DNA of 64,000 bases from Metaphire vulgaris (GCA_018105865.1 CM030834.1:9514273-9578272), one strand, 5' to 3'. Numbered from the stretch's first letter, positions 22,424 through 35,645 are shown. Numbers and translations: made by a program. The notes: generated from the letters alone by a model not told the origin.

Positions 22424-25150
22424 CATTCTTAATCTTTGAGTCTCTGTTCCTCGTTGGACCTTGTATTGAGCACGGGTTTCTCTATGTGAACCATTTCCTT
22501 TGTTTCAGAACAGCGTTACTTTCTTCATTATAATAGCCAGTATTTATATAATCCTTTGCCATGTAGTACTTTCCTTTGTTCGCTGAGCCGCTTCGTAGAT
22601 CCAGTAGCCTACATCATCAATTCAATATCTTCTTTTCAATTTCAACAAAACTATAAAACCACAATTTCGGCAATTTCTTCGGCATTTTTCACTCAAACTC
22701 GCTGACTTGATTGTCTGTATTATTTTGATCAGATCATTCTAACCTACTCGCCCACTCTTAGTTCTGGGCCCATTACGCTATTTTCGGCTTATCATTTCAA
22801 TTTAATACGGTATGCACAGAGACCTTTGAACATTAAAAAATCTGCAGCGCAGCTGGGTACATAATAAGCCAGTGTTGCAGTTATTTAGAGCGATTTTCAC
22901 GTCACGCGTTGGCCATTTATCAATGCCAGTAAGTATAGTAAGGCATATCTACGTTGCGCTGCTTGGCACTAAAGATAATTTCATTACATTGGCGACAAGG
23001 AGTCCAATTGCAGGAATTATATCTCAGCAGAACGCCTCAGCCACCTCCTTTAAAATATTCCGGGCCATTTTCCGCGACGCCAAGATTGGCGCCCTTGCTG
23101 CTTATGCCTATGGGAGTTCTGTTTCTATAGGCTACAAGTTAGCTGAATTTTACAAAGCTTGATTTTCAGTAGTCTAAAATTCTGAAATAAAACTTAGCAC
23201 ATTGATGACTAAATCGATTGTTTTCAGGTCCTCTTAATAGAACTGCGATTATGAAATGGCCTGAAACAGAATTAATATTACTCAGAGCCAGAGGTGTCAT
23301 GTCCGACGCAATGTAATAGGCTTCGCATTTTCTGGTTAGACTTAGAAGCAAAAAGTTGAACTTTAAACTATTTTTGCAGAAAAACCGGCATTATGTTAGT
23401 GAGTTGTCTGTCAATAATGCGACTAATATATTTCAAAGTTACTCGAATGATAAATTAAAGGCATATAACTGAACAGAGGCGTAACAACGGCTTGGCATTG
23501 GGGCAGTTGCCAAGGGCGCCGATTGCCAAGGGCGCCGCCGAAACTCTAATTAAATGTTTATTTAATTAAATATTTCATTGGTATCCTTGATGGAAATGAA
23601 ATTAATATCTATAAATTTAAATATACTTCATTTAAACCATTTTAATAGTTTCTATTAACTTATACCTGTGGCTGCCTATGCGGGGCCAGTGGCCTACAAT
23701 TAAATGTGCATAAGATTTATTGGCCAAGTAGCAACACTGCAGTCTACCGGACCCGAAGGGGTAAGGAAACTGCGGTGACGCAGTCTGTATTCTGCAATCT
23801 GCATGTATTTTAGTGCTTTGCAAGCGGACAGCGGTTTAAGAATTGTTTGAATTTTATTAAAAGTTTAAAACTTGATCGATTTTAGTCACTTAAATAAATT
23901 AAGTCTTTTAAATAATTCTTAAAAGCTAGACATCATAAGACCATGAAATCGGAAGGGGAAAAACGGACATCAGTACCGCCAAGAAACGACTTGCTAGAAA
24001 AGAAGGTGAGAAAGAACAATATGTTGGTTTACAAAACTGGCTCAAAACGAGCAAATCAAAATCCGAAAGTGACAATGAAAATGGGCGCGGAAAACCCAGC
24101 TACGCGTCTGGAATTGAAGTATTATTTCTAGGACAAATATGCAAAATGAAAATCGTAATGCGCCAGAAATTTTGCGCGTAAAGATTTTGGACAAACAAAA
24201 GAGAGCCAACACTTTCGTACATGAAATCTTACGCCTTGAGAGTATTAACCCTGGAACTACCGCGAAAAATTGTGCCTATTGAGTATTGACTATACCATTG
24301 GGATCAAAATGACCCCCAGATTCATTTGAGCTTAAGTTCACAAAACAGAAAGTCCGATTTTGCTATCAAAATTATTCTCCATTAGTTCAGTCATATTTTT
24401 AAAGAGTAGCCTATTGTGCTGGATGTGTGTAGCGTCTTCTCCTGATAATTAAAGTTTGCCTGTTTGAAATAAAAAAAAAACTAAAATGAACATAGATGTG
24501 GAGGTATTAGAAGAGAGCCGGGCTTTCATTAGCGATGCAGGTACAGTATTTGAGCCTATAATTAAGTCGACCTACTTGATCCGCAGTTCCTCCAGCTGCT
24601 CCTCGAGAGAAGCCACCCGGATCTCGAGTCTCGCCTTCTCTTTGTCGGCATCGTCCAGACACTTCCTCGCCTCGTCGAGTTCCGCCTGGAACATCGCCTT
24701 GATCTGGGTCGTCTCCTTGCCCCATTTCGATTTCAGCTTTTCCAGCTCGTCGGCGAGTCTTCGGTTCTGAGCCTCGAGAAATCTCACCTTCTCGATGTAA
24801 CTGGCGAACCTCTCGTTCAGGTCTTGCATGTCCTTCTTTTCCCTGTCTCTCGCCTGCTTGACCGCCGTCACGCCGGTGCTGGTGACGTTGGCGTAAGCTC
24901 CGGACGGGGCACCCATCGACGAGTACTGGACGGAACGCTCGTAGTTGCGCGACCCGGACGCAGCCCCTCCGAGACCTCCATAGGACGTTCTCTGGATGAC
25001 GAGGTTACGCGGGGCGATGTTCGGTCGGTAGGTCGAACCCGTCGCTCCCTCGACGACGTAACTGGACGCGGTCTTCGTCTCGTACGTGGTCGACCGCTGG
25101 ACGGACGACGGACCTTCGACGGTGCGGGTCGTGGTTATGGTCGACTGCAT
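8307..25150 (-). CDS. Cytoplasmic intermediate filament protein, 11-exon gene, two alternative C-termini
   Basis: Exons (high to low): 24576-25150, 17484-17670, 16129-16223, 14894-15055, 14259-14384, 12718-12938, 11752-11948, 10994-11136, 10300-10404, 8979-9095, 8307-8345. Phases agree at every junction if one base missing from exon 3 is allowed for, giving about 655 residues. Head about 1-105; the rod starts near LNERFASYIEKVRFLEAQ and ends with the helix-termination motif LEIAAYRKLLEGEE near 445-455; the tail holds a lamin-type Ig-fold domain, about 530-645. Coil 1b is about 42 residues longer than in vertebrate cytoplasmic IFs, as in lamins and protostome IFs. There is no nuclear localisation signal between rod and tail domain and no CaaX box on this long form, so it should be a cytoplasmic filament subunit. 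Known biology: a snail (Helix) non-neuronal IF gene also makes two C-termini by alternative RNA processing. Introns carry many MITEs. Exon 3 contains a frameshift in the sequence as given. Confidence 0.93.
8979..9095 (-). CDS. IF exon 10: lamin-type tail domain
   Basis: 117 bp, phase 0 to 0; acceptor gttcgcag, donor GAG|GTAAGA. Reads VWAHGSKPMSAPPTDLEYFD then SNWGIGSNITTRLVNQTGE, the conserved W-G-x-G and LVN strands of the lamin tail Ig fold. Confidence 0.94.
9245..9425. repeat. Element with GGACTATTCATC repeats
   Basis: Direct GCGGACTATTCATC repeats at the left (9245-9350) and inverse GATGAACAATCCGG/GATGAAAAGTCCGC at the right. Looks like a small transposon with subterminal repeats, in IF intron 10. 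Confidence 0.5.
9678..9855. repeat. 25-bp minisatellite with ATTGG boxes, IF intron 10
   Basis: About seven degenerate units around GCGTTCTGATTGGTTGGCTG. Six keep ATTGG (inverted CCAAT), spaced by about 25 bp or twice that, between 9690 and 9845. Confidence 0.75.
10160..10297. repeat. CT/GTCT microsatellite next to IF exon 9
   Basis: Mixed GTCT and CT units ending at the exon 9 donor (10299); on the coding strand the intron starts GTAAGAGAGAG. Confidence 0.95.
10300..10404 (-). CDS. IF exon 9: lamin-type tail domain
   Basis: 105 bp, phase 0 to 0; acceptor ttctgtag, donor AGG|GTAAGA. Encodes EEELHGWKLRRNIDGLDKAD and FSLDYVVLQPMSKIR. The donor runs directly into a long (GA)n tract in the intron. 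Confidence 0.93.
10787..10967. repeat. CCAACCCAACC-rich repeat in IF intron 8
   Basis: Clusters of CCCAACCCAACC at both ends of about 180 bp, all on the same strand, starting just past the GC donor of exon 8. Probably a transposon with subterminal repeats rather than telomeric sequence. Confidence 0.5.
10994..11136 (-). CDS. IF exon 8: start of lamin-type tail domain, with a GC donor
   Basis: 143 bp; acceptor atttccag; reads SSMRVNQVTKGEMSAKTTYQ, then RSAKGPVSIAECSADGKFIT and LENTGRK. The only donor that keeps the frame and joins the next domain segment is AAG|GCAAGC, a GC-AG intron. The spliced product LENTGRK-EEELHGWKLRRNID matches the lamin tail domain. Confidence 0.92.
11720..11948 (-). 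CDS. IF exon 7: start of tail; long form ends at 11752, short form reads on to a stop
   Basis: Acceptor ttgtag. The exon opens with DGLRQIVDSIATGQQQRSQ and then a low-complexity Ser/Ala/Gly tail. In the long form splicing occurs at GCTG|GTCAGT (11752/11751), whose phase 1 fits exon 8 exactly (Asp codon). If the donor is not used, translation continues for QYKDGCCFV and stops at 11720-11722. This gives a protein of about 531 residues (allowing for the exon 3 base) that lacks the lamin-type domain but ends in a CaaX-like box. Candidate poly(A) signals for the short form are ATTAAA at 11544-11549 and AATAAA at 11158-11163 (minus strand). Which end is used is inferred, not observed. Confidence 0.88.
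12081..12255. mobile_element. Truncated copy of the 184-bp MITE family, IF intron 6
   Basis: Begins CAGTGGCGGCTCCACATGG and shares the interior CTATTGAATG and GCTTAGAAGTT segments with 16764-16947. The far end is missing, so no target duplication can be read. Confidence 0.65.
12718..12938 (-). CDS. IF exon 6: end of coil 2 and helix-termination motif
   Basis: 221 bp, acceptor cccacag, donor AATCG|GTCAGA, ending in phase 2. It contains ELQAIMDSKLGLELEIAAYR followed by KLLEGEEN, the signature rod end of all IF proteins. The split Arg codon is completed by exon 7 to give EENRDGLRQ, typical of invertebrate IFs. Confidence 0.96.
14259..14384 (-). CDS. IF exon 5: coil 2
   Basis: 126 bp, phase 0 to 0, acceptor ctgtag, donor AGA|GTGAGT. 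Encodes 42 residues beginning IQEFRTGATRQNMESVHAKE and ending TDLRDKLTDLDAR, continuing coil 2 without a break in the heptads. Confidence 0.94.
14671..14727. repeat. (AAAT)n microsatellite
   Basis: About 14 uninterrupted units in IF intron 4. Confidence 0.95.
14894..15055 (-). CDS. IF exon 4: coil 2
   Basis: 162 bp, phase 0 to 0, acceptor ttttag, donor AAG|GTTCGT. Encodes ELKELAALAYRDTTAENREY onward through MRGELETFYNLK, a stretch highly conserved in invertebrate IFs. Confidence 0.95.
15190..15476. mobile_element. hAT-type MITE in IF intron 3
   Basis: Ends CAGTAGCGGTTCCACG and CTTGGAACCGCCACTG; target duplication actcagaa/actcggta, 6 of 8. Contains the shared internal motif near 15281-15300. 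Confidence 0.75.
16129..16223 (-). CDS. IF exon 3: end of coil 1b, with a one-base frameshift
   Basis: Acceptor ttttag, donor CAG|GTCAGC. The first part reads DLDNETLLHIDAENRRQTLEE and the second part, in another frame, reads LEFLKAVHEQ; both are canonical IF sequence. The exon is 95 bp, whereas 96 bp would be needed to join phase 0 on both sides. One base (probably a G in the Glu-Glu-Leu codons, near 16164-16167) is absent. As written the frame stops shortly after. Confidence 0.88.
16371..16500 (+). repeat. tRNA-derived SINE in IF intron 2
   Basis: An A box TGGCAGAGTGG (16384-16394) and a B box GGTTCAAGCTCC (16427-16438) at normal polymerase III spacing are followed by a non-tRNA part ending CTAAGCCACTTTAAATC. 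A similar 3' part recurs at 17362-17418. The cloverleaf is not intact enough to be a working tRNA gene. Confidence 0.55.
16764..16947. mobile_element. hAT-type MITE, 184-bp family, in IF intron 2
   Basis: Ends CAGAGGTGGCCCCACAG and CTCCTGGAGCCGTCACTG. Flanks gacca-gg and gaccacgg differ by one missing base. Same length and interior as 38854-39037; the piece at 12081-12255 is related. Confidence 0.75.
17420..17481. repeat. (ATT)n microsatellite next to IF exon 2
   Basis: On the coding strand the intron begins GTAAGTAATAATAAT and continues as (AAT)n. Confidence 0.95.
17484..17670 (-). CDS. IF exon 2: coil 1b
   Basis: Acceptor taatag at 17671-17672, donor GTG|GTAAGT. The 187 bp complete the split Lys codon and add 62 codons (LNEANQAFLLERERTERQ to LNRTRV), a regular charged heptad coiled coil. 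This exon carries most of the extra 42 residues of the long coil 1b. The donor runs straight into an (AAT)n microsatellite. Confidence 0.93.
20297..21331. mobile_element. hAT-type non-autonomous element in IF intron 1
   Basis: Ends CAGAGGCGGATTAACAT and AAATCCGCCTCTG; perfect 8-bp target duplication tctctggt at 20289-20296 and 21332-21339. 1035 bp, no transposase. Contains repeated GAGGCCCGGT segments. Confidence 0.9.
22371..22417. repeat. (CT)n microsatellite
   Basis: About 23 CT units in IF intron 1. Confidence 0.95.
24576..25150 (-). CDS. IF exon 1: head, coil 1a, linker L1, start of coil 1b
   Basis: Encodes residues 1-191 plus two bases. The ATG at 25150-25148 has A at -3, a good start context. 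The head is rich in Ser, Thr, Tyr and Gly, as usual for phosphorylatable IF heads. Coil 1a begins near residue 106 (KKDMQDLNERFASYIEKVR), and linker L1 contains KWGKETTQIKAMFQAELDEA, typical of protostome IFs. The donor is CAA|GTAGGT at 24576/24575, leaving phase 2; the joined codon is Lys. Confidence 0.95.
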
Positions 25151-25407
25151 CTTGACTCCGATTCAGTTTTCTTGCAACGGTCGACTGCACTGTGATGCTC
25201 TTCCTCTTCGTCCTCCTCTGCAACGAAAGTTGACAAGCAATATACCGACCTGTGTGGTCTTGATGCAACGGAGAACCTGATGCGGAACCTGAAGTACAAC
25301 AGCAGCAGCAGCAGCGGCGGCACGTCTTCTGATTCGATGCAACTGGAACAAATGCCAGCTGGAAGGCGCCCACGGATCGGCGGCGGAGAGAGAACTAGGC
25401 GTTTCCG

Positions 25408-25422
25408 AGAAATGGTCCATTT
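25408..25422 (-). promoter_or_regulatory. Possible TATA-like element upstream of the IF gene
   Basis: Coding strand CCTATATTTAAATGG about 260 bp upstream of the IF start codon. The sequence between is a plausible 5' leader. Judged by position and sequence only. Confidence 0.25.
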
Positions 25423-28400
25423 AAATATAGGCTCTGCGATTGAGACGAATGCAGCCTATAGGGGCCTAACGCCCACTGCAGTGTCCGCCGTAAGCCCGAG
25501 AGATTTCGTTACCCGACTTGCCTCTCAGCAGCCTCTTCTTCTCCGTCGATTAGAATATATACGGATATCAAGATATAATCAGTACATGACTTTCACTCTC
25601 TCACATAAATATTCTGAGCCACTTTCGAGTAAACGTACACAGCAAAGAAAGAGATTATAGCTGCTTAGTTCTGTAATTCACGTGCTGTTGCCTATTTAGA
25701 TCACATTCGTATTAAAAATCAGTAGCGCAAAATAAAATTCTGATTTAGGCAGTGCATTTATTCTAGGAATAAAGGTTCGGGAACACATTTCACATCTGTT
25801 TTGTCGTAATAAGCTTACCATAGATATTAGTAGTATAACAGTACTTGGAATATTTAGCCTATATACAATGTAGCTCTTTGTTTTTAACCTCTCGGTCCAA
25901 TCTACGCTGTTCCCGTGCATTCCCAACTTCCCACCGAAAAACAAACCAAATGTAAGTAAAACACCCATTGTTGCATATCGATATAAATGAATCTGACAAA
26001 AAGGTGTGGGAACGTCGTTCCCGTGCGTTCACGCTGAAAAAACACTGGATTTAGGAGAGATATTGATGAATAATGAAGTGTATTTGTAGATCATAAGTTA
26101 TTTCCGTTAGATAAATTATTACTTAAGGTGAACAAGACAAGCAGTTGTGTCCTAAATTATATCATAATAGCATAACCATTTCATAAGTATACAATCACTT
26201 ATAGGCTCGCACTCATACCTATCTGCTTCTTGTCACGACGCCTCATCTAGGTTCGGGTTCTAGACTTTTAATGTCGCTGAATTAATTTCCAATAAACTGT
26301 TGTTCTGTTTCCTTATAACAGAAATAACGGCAATTCTAAATGATTATAAAATACGTGAAATGTTGAAAGAAGCAGAAACTGTGACTGAAAATGTAATCAC
26401 AACAAATGAAAAGAACTGCGCCTATAGTTTTGGGCTAGACTTCGCTGTTTTCACCTCTGCACTGAAATAAACAAAGTAGTTCTCATATTTCTGGTCTGAG
26501 TAGAAAAAGAGCTTGAACGATAATTTTCGAATTCTGCTTCTCTTGGAATCAATCAAGCGGTAACCTATTAGGTCAGTTATCTCGTCAATTTCTTAAATAG
26601 TTCTTATTTGCAGATGCTGAAAACGATGGTTTGAAATATTTTTTTGATATGATTATGAAATGTCTAGAACTTTACAACCATGCAGCAATCGCTTGCAAAC
26701 GTCGAATCGAAAATACATTTCCATATCTGAAATACTACATTGAGATTAGAATCGATTAAGATATTCTGGTTCCTTTAATTATCACAAGAACAGATTTAAT
26801 ATGAAATGATAAGACGTCAAAGTCAAACGCAGAAGTCAAATTACAACGCTAAAATACGTTAAGAAATAAAGTGCCTTAAATTTAAACTATAATCTATATA
26901 AAGGCAAATAAAGACAAATAAATTCGCTAATACATGCATATATATATATATATAATATATATATATACGTGCGCATACATACATTTGGGCCCAGAACCTA
27001 AGCCATAGGCAAAATTCTATTAGTATTCACTTTTGCGTTTGTGGTATGTCCAAGATAAGAACACAAGAACAGTTTTAATCACTGAGTCTCAGATATGAAC
27101 CCGTATAGACAGGCTGCGCGCATGCGCTCTGCGCATGATCCACTCCCTGAGTCATCACGGCATTCGGCAATCGAGTGTTAAGGAAACACCGAACCGTCGT
27201 ATCTTGTATGATTTATGCTCCCAGATACATTTTCCCTGGAAAATTACAACTAGCTGATGTTCGCGGACATCGCTCTTTTTTCAGACCAAGGTTCCGGAAT
27301 TCGATTTCCTATTCGGAATCTCAAGGCAGTTATTCACTCTTTTATCTGAGTCACCGGTAGCTTTCGAGAACTTTCGATTACAGTAGAACTTCTCAGGATC
27401 CACGTATGTCTATCGCATTACTGGAGTCGGTAATGGAATAATATGGAATCCCCACTCATCTACCATGCATCTACCATGGTAGCCACCAGCAGACCCGATG
27501 TCGAGAGTCTAGACAACTGTCTGCTTCGTGTTAATCAGATCAACATAAGATTCATGCAGGCAAACATTTGTGAAACGGGAGGATACAAAGAGAGGGAGAA
27601 ATGAACAGGCCAAACTACATGAACACAGCCGCAATGGGACCCTTACACAAACTGCAGATACTGTAGTCTAATAAACATCAGAGGCGTTTCTTTTGAAGCG
27701 CTAGGCAGGGTTTCACTGTAATTCAGCCCTCGCAGACTGTCGAAATTAGCAGTTCACAGATAAGATTATATTACCCAGAATTCTAGAATGTTTCCTATAA
27801 ATTTGTATTGGCACGAGCCCCACCAAAGATTGATAAATCTTGGTAACAGTTCATTGGGCAACAAAAAACTTTTCATTTGTTACTGTACTTGGTACTGTAT
27901 ATTTTATGTGCCTTTTACTAAATTGAATGTGCCGGCTTTTTCTATCGCGTCAGAAGTTTTTGTTAAGAACGTGCAGATTTTAAGGCGATTAAGTCAAGTT
28001 GCGCCAATCTAGAAAACTTTCGACGAACTATACAAACGGCCTCTAACATTAAGATGTGGAAGTGCTTGGCAAAATCATGACTTTAGATTGGAGATCAGAG
28101 CACTATGCTCTGCACGTGCTTTGTTTCCAGCAACAAGCCTATACTTTCCAGTTAGATGAGCCGATATTATAAAGTAATAATAAATGTTTAAGAATAAATC
28201 GATTTACTGCAATTTTCATCTGTCTTACTAACAGGTTAATTCGCGAATTTAAATTGAACCCCGTCAAAGATTGATAAATCTTGGTAACGTATTTAAAAAT
28301 TGTCGTAGTCGTAAAAGTTGTCAGCATATGCGTCCTAAATTTCTGAGCGAAAACTTGTTCTATTGACAAGCTCCGTTTGACCATCTATCTTCCGCATACT

Positions 28401-28759
28401 GTGTGTTTCCACTTTGCTACTGCAATGGATGGTTACGTGTCCGTCTGCCAGTCCGTATGCATATCTGTGTCTGATGAATTAAACGATTTTAAAAAATTAA
28501 TCGGGCACCAATTAGTTAATGGTTCATGGTGTTTGTTTTGCACAGCTGTATTCAATCGCCCTATCGACTGGAGAAACTGCAGGTGTTTACGTAAGACACT
28601 GCTTTTTAAGTCTTACTGCTTGAAGAAGGCCATTTAGAACGGTCTTGCTCGCACTTAGGAACGACAGCTAAACATTTAAATAATAAGCACTCGCCTGTTG
28701 CATCTACATTTCGATTTTTCAAAATTACACTTTACTGGAAATACCGATTCTCAGCAGAA

Positions 28760-28990
28760 AGAGAGACAGACAGACAGACAGAGGGAAAGAAAGAAAGACA
28801 GTGAGAGAAAGAAAGTGAGAGAAAGAGAGACATAGACAGAACAGAGTCACAGAAACAGAGAAAGAGAGACAATCAGAGACACAGAGATTGAGAACGAAAG
28901 AAAGACAGAGACAGAGAGAGACAGAGAGAGATAAGAGAGAAGAAGAAAGAGAGTGAGAGAGAGAGGTACAACAAAAGAAGAGGAGAGAGA
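28760..28990. repeat. Purine-rich GAGA/GACA tract
   Basis: 230 bp of irregular GAGA, GAAA and GACA units; no gene seen. Confidence 0.85.
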
Positions 28991-29649
28991 AAGATGGAAA
29001 GAAGGAAGATTAAGAGGATAAAGTGTTGCAATATCATCTCATGAATATGTTCTCTCTCCCTCCGACCTCTCTCTCCTCTTCTCCTCCTTCCATCGTGTCT
29101 TGTGCATTAACTCGGCAGTCCATCGCCCTGCAGACCACCGCGTGATGTTACAACATCAGGAACCTAATACGGAAGTCTAAATTTAGAACACCCACAGAAG
29201 AAGCTCTCCAAAGCGGAGGATTGATAGGAGGAGCTCTGCGATCCTCCCCGATGAGGAGGAGGAGGAGGAGGAGGAACGCCAGATATCAAGAAATCCCATG
29301 GCTCGCCTTTTATTTAGGAGTGATATCCAGTCTGTTTCAGCCGCGCTATGAATAACGATAAAGAGACCGCATACAAACGGCAAACGGCTACGGCACGGCC
29401 TACGTTCGAAAAGATCAGCACTACAAATGGGTCGACTAAATCTGACCAACAGACTTCGCTGGATCAGTCTAAAGTGCACATTGCTGGCATTTAGCCGGGG
29501 CGTGGACCTGCGCGACTTATTAACCCAGTTGTTTCTGTTTGTAAGAGACGATGGATGGTGATTCCAGGTTGTTGGATTTCAATGCATGACGCATTACGAC
29601 GCCACAGGTGCAGAAAATCACCTCCCCAGGAATGAACTGCATCTGCCAT

Positions 29650-29750
29650 GCGCTGTCTTCCTTTTCTTCTTCTTTTTCTTCTTCTTTTCTTTTTTTCTTC
29701 TTCTACTACTTCTACTTCTTTTTTTTTCTTCTTATTTTTCTCTACTTATA
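29650..29750. repeat. CTT/T-rich tract
   Basis: Irregular TTC repeats with poly(T). Confidence 0.8.
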
Positions 29751-30089
29751 AAGTTATAATTACATGTCAGTTCGTGCAATTTACAGACGCTTCGCCTAGA
29801 GTTACGGAAGAAATTGAGCACAAGATCTTAGATAAGGCGAAGGCGTCAGGTGAACTAATATAATAGATTGCGCATCGATAAATCATTGGGAAAGGAAAGA
29901 AGGACTCGACTCAACACCTTTCATTGCCTAATAATGTCACGGAATCAGGTTTAATGTCTTAAATGTCTTAAATTATATCTGCTGTGCTTTGGAGAAGCAG
30001 TGAACTGATTATTTCAAACCTGGAGTATCTCGTAGATTGTGTGCTACGTCTTTCTACTAAACGAGTTTGGCATGACCTATCATTACTAT

Positions 30090-30147
30090 TCTTCTTCTTC
30101 TTCTTCGTCATCATCATCATCACCATCATCATAATCATCATCATCAT

Positions 30148-30181
<34 letters not shown>

Positions 30182-30195
30182 TTCTTCTTCTTCTT
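30090..30195. repeat. (CTT)n and (ATC)n microsatellite
   Basis: CTT units flank about 25 ATC/ATA units. Confidence 0.9.
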
Positions 30196-31386
30196 TATGT
30201 GCTGTATATTTCTATATTTCTACGTTAGCGACCATATATGTGTATATATATCTGTATATCTATCTCTAGGAAAAGCCAAATAAATAGTTCACACTTCGTC
30301 GCTGGTTAAAACGAAAACAAACATTAAAAGGAAAGATTCTGACTCTTATTTGAATCATCCGATGAAGTAGACATTTAACGTCAATTATTCGAGTCGTTTG
30401 AGGATCGCTTGTGCCGCTGTGCGCTTTAGATATGCCAAACGAGCTCTGAATGGCAAGAGAAAGAAACCGTTACCAGAATTTCATATATAGAGACGAAAGC
30501 AAAACAACCGAAGTCTACTACAGGTTTTGATTGACGGACACAAACTCCCTGCATTTTGTACCATCGGGGCATTTGCTTTTAGTACAGAAGATGGTCGAAC
30601 ACCTGTGCAACAGGTGACCGGACAACAAGTCGATGAGTACTTACTCATCCGAGATATTCCGAAGTAATGAAGAAAGAACTTTAGCAACGCTTGTAGTCAG
30701 GTAAAGCAAGCAACTTGGACGATAAGATGGAAGCCGTCAAAACAGCAGCTGATCAATGAAAATCGAATGAAAAACGTTGACAGCTAGTCAAACAGGTGGT
30801 TACTACTGTCAGTCTATAGGAAATGAAGATTCTGTGGAAATTGGCTTCAGTAGTTGGAAAATAACCTTCTAGCAAAAACCTGGACGGGGTCTGGACAACA
30901 CGAGGAAATGCAATATTCGGAACTGGCCGATCAATAAATAAGTAAGTAATTAAGACGAAATTTCTATGGAAGTATGGTACTGTTGTGTGACGAAATACGC
31001 CGAAATGACTGTGCCGCAGTCTTGGGGAGTTATAATTTTCTTCAGACGATGTCAGGCGCAGTCAAGTTCATTAACAAGTTGCAGTCTTTTCCGAAGCTCT
31101 CCCAACAGAATGTCATGAATATTGCTCGTAACCGGAAGGAAATCTCAGATTTCTTCTCAACACTTTCCTTTCTGTCTTACAGGTCACAAAGCACCTCACA
31201 CATAACTCAGGCTCGCTTAGTGTTTTCCATACGAGTGAAAATAATACAAAGCATTCGCCTGTTATAAGAACGTCTTTCCAGATCTACCAATACATGCGGA
31301 CATCTTTGACCATCCTGCTCAACGTCTGACGTCTCGTCATCCAATCTGGTTTCCTGCGCCTATACTGCACTTCTCTGTTCCGACTC

Positions 31387-31653
31387 ATGGAAGAGAGTTG
31401 GCCTGGAGGTCAAGAACAAACACCTCATCACAGTGGCCCCCCCGGCTTGGGACCCTATGATTGGGTCCACCTCAATCGCTATCGAACAGGCCATGGCCGA
31501 TGCGCCGCTAAACACCAAATGACCCGTTGGCGGCCAGACAGACTGATGAACCACATAGTCAATGACTGCCACCTCACCAGATTCGAAGGAGGACTCCCAC
31601 ATCAGGCTCAACCTGATGCCGTTGAATGGCTGAGAAAGAAAGGCATTCGCTAG
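31387..31653 (+). pseudogene. Fragment of a non-LTR retrotransposon ORF (C-terminal region)
   Basis: An open frame reads VHLNRYRTGHGRCAAKHQMT, then MNHIVNDCHLTRFEGGLPHQ and AVEWLRKKGIR before a stop. The N-R-x-R-T-G-H-G-R-C start and the M-N-H-I-V-N-D-C-x-L zinc-knuckle-like segment are typical of the end of LINE-type polyproteins. Only this end is preserved here. Confidence 0.6.
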
Positions 31654-33965
<2,312 letters not shown>

Positions 33966-33973
33966 ACTACACA

Positions 33974-34440
33974 CATAGATGTAAAAACCGGTGTATATAT
34001 AAACGGTATGCGTTTTTTATGTTTTATTCTTTAAAAACATGTTATTAGGCTACTGGTTTTTATTTCCTAATGCTTTTAAAAATCTTATTTCCTGCATATC
34101 AATTTCAAAGTCCTGAGCATCTTTAAATTTCATTCTGATAGAAGTCACCTCAAGCAACCTCAGTCAGTTGAAATGGGTTAAGAACAGACATTAAGCAACG
34201 CAGCAATGGTGCACCAGCTGTGGCTGGGTCCACTAATTGCAGTCTGTTGGTCCAATTTGGTGAACCAAGCAAACGTCCGCTGGACTGCAGCAGTCATGTC
34301 CACCACCAAATCTGTAGGCCAAAGATCTTGTGCTTAGAGCGGGCATGAGTAAGGGACAGCAATGTTTTTTATGTTTTATATATTTTTTAAAACATGTTTT
34401 TCATGTTTTTATTTTAATATTCATGTTTTTTGCATCTATG
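33974..34440. mobile_element. hAT-type MITE nested in another repeat
   Basis: Ends CATAGATGTAAAAA and TTTTTTGCATCTATG; target duplication actacaca (33966-33973) and actgcaca (34441-34448), 7 of 8. The interrupted repeat (about 33890-34530) is found uninterrupted at 61915-62100. Confidence 0.8.
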
Positions 34441-35480
34441 ACTGCACAAAGCACAGAAAATTGCAGTTTACTGCACTGCACATTTTCATTTTATCACTGC
34501 ACATTTTGTGTATCACTGCACGTTAAAACAGGCCCTGCTTTCTTCCCCTCTCTCTCACGCACTGAATCAACTAGATTACTAGAACGTTGCACTGGCCTCG
34601 AACCAACGTAGGCCTATCGTAAGCAATACGTTACAGAACACACGATACGTCCATGCAGTATGGATTGGATTGCTTGAGCACGAGGAAAGATTTATGGTAT
34701 CAGGAAGATCAGTGCCTTTCCTAAGTGCCTGTATAGTGTATACGGTACTCTGCAATACTATTAATCGCCTTTTATTTCCCAACCCTGGCGGTGAGGAAAT
34801 TATTTTCGACAATTGAAGTGTTAGGAATTTTGAAAATCCTGTCCACGGAGCAGCAAAATGTGTAATATGAAAACTTGTGGATATAGATCGTCTAGTCATC
34901 GGAGAGGTTGGGAGGGGGTCATCGAACAGGATTTCTGAAAATTCAAGCCATTCTTTGGAAGTGTTCAATAGTTATGAATAGGCTTATAGAAACTCTGGGC
35001 AGTTCTAAATGTTACATTTCCATAGGCTGCTGCATAAGAACAGGCAACGACTTCTGATAAATTTTCAGTGAAGCTGCTGAAGCAATGAGGATTTCTCACT
35101 GGTACGTTTTCCGAAAATGGTTCACTCTTTCATGCCACTACACTGTACAGTGTACATATACGAAATCGTCAAATCTCAATAGCCTTTCCTTGCTTCGAAT
35201 GTCGACGGCCAAGAGGATCGTCACCTCGAAATATTAGGTTAATGCTCCGAAACCCGTTTCTCTAATTTTTCTGAATCTCAACCGATGAGCGAAAAGCGCG
35301 AATTTCTACTGGAAGACTGAACAGCTGCACGATCAGTAGTAGCTCGACTCAACCAATTAATTTGGTACATCATGCTTTTCTTACGTTTAATTGCTGTGCG
35401 GGTATTTGCGAATTAGCGCTTAATTAACCAGCTAATCGACAACACAGCAGTGGAATCTCTATAACTGCACAGCGTGTACG

Positions 35481-35645
35481 CAGTGTTTAATCTAGGCCGT
35501 TTCCGGGGGAATTGCCCTTTTCCCCCGGAAATTTCAAATTTCCCCCGGAAATTTTGGAATACTACATGGACTAACAGCGGCCCCTAGCAGAATTCCCCCG
35601 GCTTTGTCAGTTCCCCCGGAGTCCAGGAGTCTAGATTAAACACTG
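35481..35645. mobile_element. hAT-type MITE with TTCCCCCGGAA interior
   Basis: Perfect 15-bp ends CAGTGTTTAATCTAG and CTAGATTAAACACTG; target duplication cgtgtacg/cgtggggg, 6 of 8. Interior has five TTCCCCCGG repeats. Confidence 0.8.

Larger units (their letters stand above)
25423..31386. other. No gene recognised; simple repeats
   Basis: AT-rich with a palindromic (TA)n at 26937-26968 and the purine- and pyrimidine-rich tracts listed. The frame at 30525-30665 is open for about 50 codons without Met or a family match. Confidence 0.55.

Noticed and set aside
34579..34968. 129-codon minus-strand ORF
   Set aside because: No recognisable motif, no supporting splice sites, unremarkable composition.
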